NCBI GenBank assembly: GCA_032622095.1
Contig: CP136069.1
Coordinates: 169,748,394 to 169,812,393, forward strand
DNA length: 64,000 bases
Origin: Siphonodentalium dalli
Lineage: Eukaryota > Mollusca > Scaphopoda > Gadilida > Siphonodentaliidae
Direction: 5' to 3'
Below are positions 43,201-56,281 of this stretch, piece after piece. A model generated the notes under the pieces. That model was given only the letters and a program-made list of their open reading frames with translations, did not search any database and had not been told where the DNA came from. Position 1 is the stretch's first letter, and each line of letters opens with the position of its first letter. The position numbers and the translations under genes are program-made.

Positions 43201-46200
43201 CCCTTAATATAGAGCTGACACTCATTCCCTTAATATAGAGCTGACACTCATTCCCTTAATAAATAGCTGACACTCATTCCCTTAATAACGAGCTGCCACT
43301 CATTCCCTTAATAAATAGCTGACACTCATTCCCTTAATAACGAGCTGCCACTCATTCCCTTAATAACGAGCTGCCACTCATTCCCTTAATATAGAGCTGC
43401 CACTCATTCCCTTAATATAGAGCTGACACTCATTCCCTTAATAACGAGCTGACACTCATTCCCTTAATATAGAGCTGACACTCATTCCCTTAATAACGAG
43501 CTGACACTCATTCCCTTAATAACGAGCTGACACTCATTCCCTTAATATAGAGCTGACACTCATTCCCTTAATAACGAGCTGACACTCATTCCCTTAATAT
43601 AGAGCTGCCACTCATTCCCTTAATAACGAGCTGCCACTCATTCCCTTAATAAATAGCTGACACTCATTCCCTTAATAAATAGCTGCCACTCATTCCCTTA
43701 ATAACGAGCTGACACTCATTCCCTTAATAAATAGCTGTCACTCATTCCCTTAATATAGAGCTGCCACTCATTCCCTTAATATAGAGCTGACACTCATTCC
43801 CATAATAAATAGCTGCCACTCATCCCCTTAATAACGAGCTGTCACTCATCCCCTTAATAACGAGCTGACACTCATTCCCTTAATAAATAGCTGACACTCA
43901 TTCCCTTAATAAATAGCTGACACTCATTCCCTTAATAAATAGCTGACACTCATTCCCTTAATATAGAGCTGCCACTCATTCCCTTAATAACGAGCTGACA
44001 CTCATTCCCTTAATATAGAGCTGACACTCATTCCCTTAATAAATAGCTGCCACTCATCCCCTTAATATAGAGCTGCCACTCATCCCTTAATAAATAGCTG
44101 ACACTCATTCCCTTAATAAATAGCTGCCACTCATCCCCTTGATATAGAGCTGACACTCATTCCCTTAATAACGAGCTGACACTCATTCCCTTAATAAATA
44201 GCTGCCACTCATCCCCTTAATATAGAGCTGACACTCATTCCCTTAATAAATAGCTGACACTCATTCCCTTAATATAGAGCTGCCACTCATCCCCTTAATA
44301 ACGAGCTGCCACTCATTCCCTTAATATAGAGCTGACACTCATTCCCTTAATATAGAGCTGACACTCATTCCCTTAATAACGAGCTGACACTCATTCCCTT
44401 AATAACGAGCTGCCACTCATTCCCTTAATATAGAGCTGCCACTCATTCCCTTAATAACGAGCTGACACTCATTCCCTTAATAAATAGCTGCCACTCATCC
44501 CCTTAATAACGAGCTGACCCTCATTCCCTTAATAAATAGCTGACACTCATTCCCTTAATATAGAGCTGCCACTCATTCCCTTAATAACGAGCTGACACTC
44601 ATTCCCTTAATATAGAGCTGACACTCATTCCCTTAATAAATAGCTGCCACTCATCCCCTTAATATAGAGCTGCCACTCATCCCTTAATAAATAGCTGACA
44701 CTCATTCCCTTAATAAATAGCTGCCACTCATCCCCTTGATATAGAGCTGACACTCATTCCCTTAATAACGAGCTGACACTCATTCCCTTAATATAGAGCT
44801 GACACTCATTCCCTTAATAAATAGCTGACACTCATTCCCTTAATATAGAGCTGCCACTCATTCCCTTAATAACGAGCTGACACTCATTCCCTTAATATAG
44901 AGCTGACACTCATTCCCTTAATAAATAGCTGCCACTCATCCCCTTAATATAGAGCTGCCACTCATCCCTTAATAAATAGCTGACACTCATTCCCTTAATA
45001 AATAGCTGCCACTCATCCCCTTGATATAGAGCTGACACTCATTCCCTTAATAACGAGCTGACACTCATTCCCTTAATATAGAGCTGACACTCATTCCCTT
45101 AATAAATAGCTGCCACTCATCCCCTTAATATAGAGCTGACACTCATTCCCTTAATAAATAGCTGCCACTCATCCCTTAATAAATAGCTGACACTCATTCC
45201 CTTAATAAATAGCTGCCACTCATCCCCTTAATATAGAGCTGACACTCATTCCCTTAATAAATAGCTGCCACTCATCCCCTTAATATAGAGCTGACACTCA
45301 TTCCCTTAATAAATAGCTGCCACTCATCCCTTAATATAGAGCTGACACTCATTCCCTTAATAAATAGCTGCCACTCATCCCCTTAATATAGAGCTGACAC
45401 TCATTCCCTTAATAAATAGCTGACACTCATTCCCTTAATATAGAGCTGCCACTCATCCCCTTAATAACGAGCTGCCACTCATTCCCTTAATATAGAGCTG
45501 ACACTCATTCCCTTAATAAATAGCTGCCACTCATTCCCTTAATATAGAGCTGACACTCATTCCCTTAATATAGAGCTGCCACTCATTCCCTTAATAACGA
45601 GCTGACACTCATTCCCTAAATATAGAGCTGACACTCATTCCCTTAATAAATAGCTGCCACTCATCCCCTTAATATAGAGCTGCCACTCATCCCTTAATAA
45701 ATAGCTGACACTCATTCCCTTAATAAATAGCTGCCACTCATCCCCTTAATATAGAGCTGACACTCATTCCCTTAATATAGAGCTGCCACTCATTCCCTTA
45801 ATAACGAGCTGACACTCATTCCCTTAATATAGAGCTGACACTCATTCCCTTAATATAGAGCTGCCACTCATTCCCTTAATAACGAGCTGACACTCATTCC
45901 CTTAATATAGAGCTGACACTCATTCCCTTAATAAATAGCTGCCACTCATCCCCTTAATATAGAGCTGCCACTCATCCCTTAATAAATAGCTGACACTCAT
46001 TCCCTTAATAAATAGCTGCCACTCATCCCCTTGATATAGAGCTGACACTCATTCCCTTAATAACGAGCTGACACTCATTCCCTTAATAAATAGCTGCCAC
46101 TCATCCCCTTAATATAGAGCTGACACTCATTCCCTTAATAAATAGCTGACACTCATTCCCTTAATAACGAGCTGCCACTCATTCCCTTAATAAATAGCTG

Positions 46201-46710
46201 ACACTCATTCCCTTAATAACGAGCTGCCACTCATTCCCTTAATATAGAGCTGCCACTCATTCCCTTAATATAGAGCTGACACTCATTCCCTTAATAACGA
46301 GCTGACACTCATTCCCTTAATATAGAGCTGACACTCATTCCCTTAATAACGAGCTGACACTCATTCCCTTAATAAATAGCTGACACTCATTCCCTTAATA
46401 ACGAGCTGACACTCATTCCCTTAATAACGAGCTGCCACTCATTCCCTTAATATAGAGCTGACACTCATTCCCTTAATATAGAGCTGACACTCATTCCCTT
46501 AATATAGAGCTGACACTCATTCCCTTAATAAATAGCTGACACTCATTCCCTTAATAACGAGCTGCCACTCATTCCCTTAATAAATAGCTGACACTCATTC
46601 CCTTAATAACGAGCTGCCACTCATTCCCTTAATAACGAGCTGCCACTCATTCCCTTAATATAGAGCTGCCACTCATTCCCTTAATATAGAGCTGACACTC
46701 ATTCCCTTAA
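40234..46710. repeat. 3,191-bp higher-order repeat, two tandem copies (inside block B copy 2)
   Basis: Same nested repeat as in B copy 1, again with exact 3,191-bp spacing: GTCACTCATC at 40,650 and 43,841; GAGCTGACCC at 41,320 and 44,511; ATTCCCTAAA at 42,420 and 45,611. The 3.2-kb duplication is therefore older than the B/B macro-duplication. Three extra units near 45,850 lengthen the second copy by 78 bp relative to the 18-24 kb pair. Confidence 0.87.
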
Positions 46711-46760
46711 TAACGAGCTGACACTCATTCCCTTAATATAGAGCTGACACTCATTCCCTT

Positions 46761-47800
46761 AATAACGAGCTGCCACTCATTCCCTTAATATAGAGCTGAC
46801 ACTCATTCCCTTAATAACGAGCTGCCACTCATTCCCTTAATATAGAGCTGCCACTCATCCCCTTAATAACGAGCTGACACTCATTCCCTTAATAAATAGC
46901 TGACACTCATTCCCTTAATAAATAGCTGACACTCATTCCCTTAATAACGAGCTGCCACTCATTCCCTTAATAAATAGCTGCCACTCATTCTCTTAATATA
47001 GAGCTGCCACTCATCCCCTTAATAACGAGCTGACACTCATTCCCTTAATAAATAGCTGCCACTCATTCCCTTAATAAATAGCTGACACTCATTCCCTTAA
47101 TAACGAGCTGCCACTCATTCCCTTAATAAATAGCTGCCACTCATTCCCTTAATAAATAGCTGCCATTCATTCCCTTAATAAATAGCTGCCACTCATTCCC
47201 TTAATAAATAGCTGCCACTCATTCCCTTAATAAATAGCTGCCACTCATTCCCTTAATAAATAGCTGCCACTCATTCCCTTAATAACGAGCTGCCACTCAT
47301 TCCCTTAATATAGAGCTGACACTCATTCCCTTAATAACGAGCTGCCACTCATTCCCTTAATATAGAGCTGCCACTCATCCCCTTAATAACGAGCTGACAC
47401 TCATTCCCTTAATAAATAGCTGACACTCATTCCCTTAATAAATAGCTGACACTCATTCCCTTAATAACGAGCTGCCACTCATTCCCTTAATAAATAGCTG
47501 CCACTCATTCTCTTAATATAGAGCTGCCACTCATCCCCTTAATAACGAGCTGACACTCATTCCCTTAATAAATAGCTGCCACTCATTCCCTTAATAAATA
47601 GCTGACACTCATTCCCTTAATAACGAGCTGCCACTCATTCCCTTAATAAATAGCTGCCACTCATTCCCTTAATAAATAGCTGCCATTCATTCCCTTAATA
47701 AATAGCTGCCACTCATTCCCTTAATAAATAGCTGCCACTCATTCCCTTAATAAATAGCTGCCACTCATTCCCTTAATAAATAGCTGCCACTCATTCCCTT
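46761..47800. repeat. 520-bp (20-unit) tandem duplication private to block B copy 2
   Basis: Segment 46,761-47,280 is followed by a matching segment at 47,281-47,800. A CTGCCATTCA variant marks it at 47,160 and 47,680, 520 bp apart. In B copy 1 this variant occurs only at 24,941 and 25,071, which correspond to 47,680 and 47,810. The extra copy arose after the B duplication. Confidence 0.87.
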
Positions 47801-50800
47801 AATAAATAGCTGCCATTCATTCCCTTAATAAATAGCTGCCACTCATTCCCTTAATAAATAGCTGCCACTCATTCCCTTAATAAATAGCTGCCACTCATTC
47901 CCTTAATAAATAGCCGACACTCATCCACTTAATAAATAGCTGCCACTCATTCCCTTAATAAATAGCTGACACTCATTCCCTTAATAAATAGCTGACACTC
48001 ATTCCCTTAATAACGAGCTGCCACTCATTCCCTTAATAAATAGCTGCCACTCATTCCCTTAATAAATAGCTGCCACTCATTCCCTTAATAAATAGCTGCC
48101 ACTCATTCCCTTAATAAATAGCTGACACTCATTCCCTTAATAAATAGCTGCCACTCATCCCCTTAATAAATAGCTGACACTTATTCCCTTAATAAATAGC
48201 TGACACTCATTCCCATAATAAATAGCTGCCACTCATCCCCTTAATAACGAGCTGACACTCATTCCCTTAATATAGAGCTGACACTCATTCCCTTAATAAA
48301 TAGCTGCCACTCATCCCCTTAATAAATAGCTGACACTCATTCCCTTAATAAATAGCTGACACTCATTCCCATAATAAATAGCTGACACTCATTCCCTTAA
48401 TAACGAGCTGACACTCATTCCCTTAATATAGAGCTGACACTCATTCCCTTAATAACGAGCTGCCACTCATTCCCTTAATATAGAGCTGCCACTCATTCCC
48501 TTAATAAATAGCTGCCACTCATTCCCTTAATAAATAGCTGCCACTCATTCCCTTAATAAATAGCTGCCACTCATTCCCTTAATAAATAGCTGCCACTCAT
48601 TCCCTTAATAAATAGCTGCCACTCATTCCCTTAATAAATAGCTGACACTCATTCCCTTAATAAATAGCTGCCACTCATCCCCTTAATAAATAGCTGCCAC
48701 TCATTCCCTTAATAAATAGCTGTCACTCGTTCCCTTAATAAATAGCTGCCACTCATTCCCTTAATAAATAGCTGCCACTCATTCCCTTAATAAATAGCTG
48801 CCACTCATTCCCTTAATAAATAGCTGCCACTCATTCCCTTAATAAATAGCTGACACTCATCCCCTTAATAAATAGCTGCCACTCATTCCCTTAATAAATA
48901 GCTGACACTCATTCCCTTAATAAATAGCTGACACTCATTCCCTTAATAACGAGCTGCCACTCATTCCCTTAATAAATAGCTGCCACTCATTCCCTTAATA
49001 AATAGCTGCCACTCATTCCCTTAATAAATAGCTGCCACTCATTCCCTTAATAAATAGCTGACACTCATTCCCTTAATAAATAGCTGCCACTCATCCCCTT
49101 AATAAATAGCTGACACTCATTCCCTTAATAAATAGCTGACACTCATTCCCATAATAAATAGCTGCCACTCATCCCCTTAATAACGAGCTGACACTCATTC
49201 CCTTAATAAATAGCTGACACTCATTCCCTTAATAACGAGCTGACACTCATTCCCATAATAAATAGCTGGCACTCATCCCCTTAATAACGAGCTGACACTC
49301 ATTCCCTTAATAAATAGCTGACACTCATTCCCTTAATATAGAGCTGCCACTCATTCCCTTAATAACGAGCTGACACTCATTCCCTTAATATAGAGCTGAC
49401 ACTCATTCCCTTAATAAATAGCTGCCACTCATCCCCTTAATAACGAGCTGCCACTCATTCCCTTAATATAGAGCTGACACCCATTCCCTTAATAACGAGC
49501 TGCCACTCATTCCCTTAATAACGAGCTGCCACTCATTCCCTTAATAACGAGCTGACACTCATCCCCTTAATAACGAGCTGACACTCATTCCCTTAATAAA
49601 TAGCTGACACTCATTCCCTTAATATAGAGCTGCCACTCATTCCCTTAATAACGAGCTGACACTCATTCCCTTAATATAGAGCTGACACTCATTCCCTTAA
49701 TAAATAGCTGCCACTCATCCCCTTAATAACGAGCTGCCACTCATTCCCTTAATATAGAGCTGACACTCATTCCCTTAATAACGAGCTGCCACTCATTCCC
49801 TTAATAACGAGCTGCCACTCATTCCCTTAATAACGAGCTGACACTCATTCCCTTAATATAGAGCTGACACTCATTCCCTTAATAAATAGCTGACACTCAT
49901 TCCCTTAATAAATAGCTGACACTCATTCCCTTAATAAATAGCTGACACTCATTCCCTTAATATAGAGCTGCCACTCATTCCCTTAATAACGAGCTGACAC
50001 TCATTCCCTTAATATAGAGCTGACACTCATTCCCTTAATAAATAGCTGACACTCATTCCCTTAATAAATAGCTGACACTCATTCCCTTAATAAATAGCTG
50101 ACACTCATTCCCTTAATATAGAGCTGCCACTCATTCCCTTAATATAGAGCTGACACTCATTCCCTTAATAAATAGCTGACACTCATTCCCTTAATAAATA
50201 GCTGACACTCATTCCCTTAATAACGAGCTGACACTCATTCCCTTAATAAATAGCTGCCACTCATTCCCTTAATTTAGAGCTGCCACTCATTCCCTTAATA
50301 ACGAGCTGACACTCATTCCCTTAATAAATAGCTGCCACTCATTCCCTTAATATAGAGCTGCCACTCATTCCCTTAATAACGAGCTGACACTCATTCCCTT
50401 AATAAATAGCTGCCACTCATTCCCTTAATATAGAGCTGCCACTCATTCCCTTAATAACGAGCTGACACTCATTCCCTTAATAAATAGCTGACACTCATTC
50501 CCTTAATATAGAGCTGCCACTCATTCCCTTAATAACGAGCTGACACTCATTCCCTTAATAAATAGCTGACACTCATTCCCTTAATATAGAGCTGCCACTC
50601 ATTCCCTTAATAACGAGCTGCCACTCATTCCCTTAATAAATAGCTGCCACTCATCCCCTTAATAACGAGCTGCCACTCATTCCCTTAATAACGAGCTGAC
50701 ACTCATTCCCTTAATAACGAGCTGACACTCATTCCCTTAATAAATAGCTGTCACTCATTCCCTTAATATAGAGCTGCCACTCATTCCCTTAATATAGAGC

Positions 50801-53543
50801 TGACACTCATTCCCTTAATAAATAGCTGCCACTCATCCCCTTAATAACGAGCTGCCACTCATTCCCTTAATAACGAGCTGACACTCATTCCCTTAATAAC
50901 GAGCTGACACTCATTCCCTTAATATAGAGCTGACACTCATTCCCTTAATAAATAGCTGCCACTCATCCCCTTAATAACGAGCTGCCACTCATTCCCTTAA
51001 TAACGAGCTGACACTCATTCCCTTAATATAGAGCTGACACTCATTCCCTTAATAACGAGCTGACACTCATTCCCTTAATAAATAGCTGCCACTCATCCCC
51101 TTAATATAGAGCTGCCACTCATTCCCTTAATAAATAGCTGCCACTCATTCCCTTAATAAATAACTGCCACTCATCCCCTTAATATAGAGCTGCCACTCAT
51201 TCCCTTAATAACGAGCTGCCACTCATTCCCTTAATAACGAGCTGCCACTCATTCCCTTAATAACGAGCTGACACTCATTCCCTTAATAACGAGCTGCCAC
51301 TCATTCCCTTAATATAGAGCTGCCACTCATTCCCTTAATAACGAGCTGCCACTCATTCCCTTAATAAATAGCTGACACTCATTCCCTTAATAAATAGCTG
51401 ACACTCATTCCCTTAATAACGAGCTGCCACTCATCCCCTTAATATAGAGCTGCCACTCATTCCCTTAATAACGAGCTGACACTCATTCCCTTAATATAGA
51501 GCTGACACTCATTCCCTTAATAAATAGCTGCCACTCATCCCCTTAATAACGAGCTGCCACTCATTCCCTTAATAAATAGCTGCCACTCATCCCCTTAATA
51601 ACGAGCTGACACTCATTCCCTTAATAAATAGCTGCCACTCATTCCCTTAATATAGAGCTGACACTCATTCCCTTAATAACGAGCTGACACTCATTCCCTT
51701 AATATAGAGCTGACACTCATTCCCTTAATAACGAGCTGACACTCATTCCCTTAATATAGAGCTGACACTCATTCCCTTAATAAATAGCTGCCACTCATCC
51801 CCTTAATAACGAGCTGCCACTCATTCCCTTAATAAATAGCTGCCACTCATCCCCTTAATAACGAGCTGACACTCATTCCCTTAATATAGAGCTGACACTC
51901 ATTCCCTTAATAAATAGCTGACACTCATTCCCTTAATAAATAGCTGACACTCATTCCCTTAATAAATAGCTGACACTCATTCCCTTAATAACGAGCTGAC
52001 ACTCATTCCATTAATATAGAGCTGCCACTCATCCCCTTAATAACGAGCTGCCACTCATTCCCTTAATAAATAGCTGACACTCATTCCCTTAATAAATAGC
52101 TGACACTCATTCCCTTAATAACGAGCTGCCACTCATCCCCTTAATATAGAGCTGCCACTCATTCCCTTAATAACGAGCTGACACTCATTCCCTTAATATA
52201 GAGCTGACACTCATTCCCTTAATAAATAGCTGCCACTCATCCCCTTAATAACGAGCTGCCACTCATTCCCTTAATAAATAGCTGCCACTCATCCCCTTAA
52301 TAACGAGCTGACACTCATTCCCTTAATAACGAGCTGACACTCATTCCCTTAATAAATAGCTGCCACTCATTCCCTTAATATAGAGCTGACACTCATTCCC
52401 TTAATAACGAGCTGACACTCATTCCCTTAATATAGAGCTGACACTCATTCCCTTAATAACGAGCTGACACTCATTCCCTTAATATAGAGCTGACACTCAT
52501 TCCCTTAATAAATAGCTGCCACTCATCCCCTTAATAACGAGCTGCCACTCATTCCCTTAATAAATAGCTGCCACTCATCCCCTTAATAACGAGCTGACAC
52601 TCATTCCCTTAACATAGAGCTGACACTCATTCCCTTAATAAATAGCTGACACTCATTCCCTTAATAAATAGCTGACACTCATTCCCTTAATAAATAGCTG
52701 ACACTCATTCCCTTAATATAGAGCTGACACTCATTCCCTTAATAACGAGCTGCCACTCATTCCCTTAATAACGAGCTGACATTCATTCCCTTAATATAGA
52801 GCTGACACTCATTCCCTTAATAAATAGCTGCCACTCATCCCCTTAATAACGAGCTGCCACTCATTCCCTTAATAAATAGCTGCCACTCATCCCCTTAATA
52901 ACGAGCTGACACTCATTCCCTTAATATAGAGCTGACACTCATTCCCTTAATAAATAGCTGACACTCAATCCCTTAATAAATAGCTGACACTCATTCCCTT
53001 AATAAATAGCTGACACTCATTCCCTTAATATAGAGCTGCCACTCATTCCCTTAATATAGAGCTGCCACTCATTCCCTTAATAACGAGCTGACACTCATTC
53101 CCTTAATATAGAGCTGACACTCATTCCCTTAATAAATAGCTGACACTCATTCCCTTAATAAATAGCTGACACTCATTCCCTTAATAAATAGCTGACACTC
53201 ATTCCCTTAATATAGAGCTGCCACTCATTCCCTTAATAACGAGCTGACACTCATTCCCTTAATAAATAGCTGACACTCATTCCCTTAATATAGAGCTGCC
53301 ACTCATTCCCTTAATAACGAGCTGACACTCATTCCCTTAATATAGAGCTGACACTCATTCCCTTAATAAATAGCTGCCACTCATCCCCTTAATAACGAGC
53401 TGCCACTCATCCCCTTAATAACGAGCTGCCACTCATTCCCTTAATAAATAGCTGACACTCATTCCCTTAATATAGAGCTGCCACTCATTCCCTTAATAAC
53501 GAGCTGACACTCATTCCCTTAATATAGAGCTGACACTCATTCC

Positions 53544-56281
53544 CTTAATAAATAGCTGCCACTCATCCCCTTAATAACGAGCTGCCACTCATCCCCTTAA
53601 TAACGAGCTGCCACTCATTCCCTTAATAAATAGCTGACACTCATTCCCTTAATATAGAGCTGACACTCATTCCCTTAATATAGAGCTGACACTCATTCCC
53701 TTAATATAGAGCTGACACTCATTTCCTTAATATAGAGCTGACACTCATTCCCTTAATATAGAGCTGACACTCATTCCCTTAATAACGAGCTGACACTCAT
53801 TCCCTTAATAAATAGCTGACACTCATTCCCTTAATAAATAGCTGACACTCATTCCCTTAATAACGAGCTGACACTCATTCCCTTAATAAATAGCTGACAC
53901 TCATTCCCTTAATAACGAGCTGACACTCATTCCCTTAATAAATAGCTGACACTCATTCCCTTAATAACGAGCTGCCACTCATTCCCTTAATAACGAGCTG
54001 CCACTCATTCCCTTAATATAGAGCTGCCACTCATCCCCTTAATAACGAGCTGCCACTCATTCCCTTAATAAATAGCTGACACTCATCCCCTTAATATAGA
54101 GCTGCCACTCATTCCCTTAATAACGAGCTGACACTCATTCCCTTAATATAGAGCTGACACTCATTCCCTTAATAAATAGCTGCCACTCATCCCCTTAATA
54201 ACGAGCTGCCACTCATTCCCTTAATAAATAGCTGCCACTCATTCCCTTAATAACGAGCTGACACTCATTCCCTTAATAACGAGCTGACACTCATCCCCTT
54301 AATATAGAGCTGCCACTCATTCCCTTAATAACGAGCTGCCACTCATTCCCTTAATAACGAGCTGCCACTCATTCCCTTAATAAATAGCTGACACTCATTC
54401 CCTTAATATAGAGCTGACACTCATTCCCTTAATAACGAGCTGCCACTCATTCCCTTAATAAATAGCTGCCACTCATTCCCTTAATATAGAGCTGCCACTC
54501 ATTCCCTTAATAAATAGCTGACACTCATTCCCTTAATAACGAGCTGCCACTCATTCCCTTAATAAATAGCTGTCACTCATTCCCTTAATAAATAGCTGCC
54601 ACTCATTCCCTTAATAACGAGCTGACACTCATTCCCTTAATATAGAGCTGACACTCATTCCCTTAATAAATAGCTGCCACTCATCCCCTTAATAACGAGC
54701 TGCCACTCATTCCCTTAATAAATAGCTGACACTCATTCCCTTAATAACGAGCTGACACTCATTCCCTTAATAACGAGCTGACACTCATTCCCTTAATAAC
54801 GAGCTGCCACTCATTCCCTTAATAAATAGCTGCCACTCATTCCCTTAATATAGAGCTGCCACTCATTCCCTTAATAACGAGCTGACACTCATTCCCTTAA
54901 TAACGAGCTGCCACTCATTCCCTTAATAACGAGCTGACACTCATTCCCTTAATAAATAGCTGCCACTCATTCCCTTAATAAATAGCTGCCACTCATTCCC
55001 TTAATAAATAGCTGACACTCATTCCCTTAATAAATAGCTGCCACTCATCCCCTTAATAAATAGCTGCCACTCATTCCCTTAATAAATAGCTGCCACTCAT
55101 TCCCTTAATAAATAGCTGCCACTCATTCCCTTAATAAATAGCTGTCACTCATTCCCTTAATAAATAGCTGCCACTCATTCCCTTAATAAATAGCTGCCAC
55201 TCATTCCCTTAATAAATAGCTGACACGCATCCCCTTAATAAATAGCTGCCACTCATTCCCTTAATAAATAGCTGACACTCATTCCCTTAATAAATAGCTG
55301 ACACTCATTCCCTTAATAACGAGCTGCCACTCATTCCCTTAATAAATAGCTGCCACTCATCCCCTTAATAAATAGCTGCCACTCATTCCCTTAATAAATT
55401 GCTGCCACTCATTCCCTTAATAAATAGCTGACACTCATTCCCTTAATAAATAGCTGCCACTCATCCCCTTAATAAATAGCTGCCACTCATTCCCTTAATA
55501 AATAGCTGCCACTCATTCCCTTAATAAATAGCTGCCACTCATTCCCTTAATAACGAGCTGACACTCATTCCCTTAATAAATAGCTGCCACTCATTCCCTT
55601 AATAAATAGCTGACACTCATTCCCTTAATAACGAGCTGACACTCATCCCCTTAATAAATAGCTGACACTCATTCCCTTAATAAATAGCTGCCACTCATCC
55701 CCTTAATAAATAGCTGCCACTCATTCCCTTAATAAATAGCTGCCACTCATTCTCTTAATAAATAGCTGCCACTCATTCCCTTAATAAATAGCTGACACTC
55801 ATTCCCTTAATAAATAGCTGCCACTCATTCCCTTAATAAATAGCTGCCACTCATTCCCTTAATAAATAGCTGCCACTCATTCCCTTAATAAATAGCTGAC
55901 ACTCATTCCCTTAATAAATAGCTGCCACTCATTCCCTTAATAAATAGCTGCCACTCATTCCCTTAATAACGAGCTGCCACTCATTCCCTTAATAACGAGC
56001 TGACACTCATTCCCTTAATAAATAGCTGCCACTCATTCCCTTAATAAATAGCTGTCACTCATTCCCTTAATAACGAGCTGCCACTCATTCCCTTAATAAC
56101 GAGCTGACACTCATTCCCTTAATAACGAGCTGACACTCATTCCCTTAATAACGAGCTGACACTCATTCCCTTAATAAATAGCTGACACTCATCCCTTTAA
56201 TATAGAGCTGACACTCATTCCCTTAATAAATAGCTGACACTCATCCCCTTAATAAATAGCTGCCACTCATCCCCTTAATAA
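53544..56281. repeat. Array block F, right-hand end of the satellite
   Basis: Array units with no long match that I could place elsewhere in the window. From about 54,950 onward, alpha cores with C at position 18 dominate. The last units remain canonical, and the array stops inside a unit, after CCCTTAATAA, with no decayed border units. One 27-bp beta unit with the extra T lies near 56,195. Confidence 0.8.

Larger units (their letters stand above)
36541..53543. repeat. Array block B, copy 2 (about 17.0 kb)
   Basis: Duplicate of about 14,271-30,830. Differences are mostly gains or losses of whole 26-bp units. They include a net 51-bp loss of offset between 37.1 and 40.6 kb (part of it an extra 27-bp beta unit near 38.6 kb), a 78-bp gain near 45.85 kb, a 78-bp loss near 46.75 kb, a 520-bp tandem gain at 46,761-47,800, and one lost unit before 50.75 kb. 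Scattered single-base differences also occur, for example CATCCAC near 29,527 against CATCCCC near 52,240. Confidence 0.9.
1..56281. repeat. 26-bp satellite megaarray (at least 56 kb, about 2,160 units)
   Basis: This is a continuous head-to-tail array with no interruption by other sequence. In one register the unit is CCCTTAAT (1-8), variable core (9-14), CTG (15-17), A or C (18), CACTCAT (19-25), T or C (26). The core is nearly always AAATAG (alpha), ATAGAG (beta) or AACGAG (gamma). Most units are exactly 26 bp. Rare 25-bp units have lost a C in the CCCC run, 27-bp units have an extra T before a beta core, and a unit short of two bases occurs near 14,813 and 37,083. Stop codons (TAA, TAG, TGA) lie in every unit and 26 is not a multiple of 3, so no long reading frame survives. 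The array is cut by the left window edge, so its true length is unknown. The unit itself was not recognised as a named satellite family. Confidence 0.98.

Noticed and set aside
14271-53543. The whole B duplication as an assembly error
   Set aside because: Copies differ by several unit-multiple indels and point changes, including a private 520-bp duplication. Error cannot be excluded without reads, but a simple duplicated contig would be identical.
1-56281. CRISPR array
   Set aside because: Units are directly adjacent with no unique spacers, and unit length is 26 bp throughout.
1-56281. Telomere repeat or a repeat-protein gene
   Set aside because: The unit does not resemble TTAGGG-type repeats, and stops occur in all frames because 26 is not a multiple of three.
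1-56281. CATTCC in most units as a link to human satellite II/III or TEAD sites
   Set aside because: A 6-mer match in an abundant repeat is expected by chance; no second supporting element is present.
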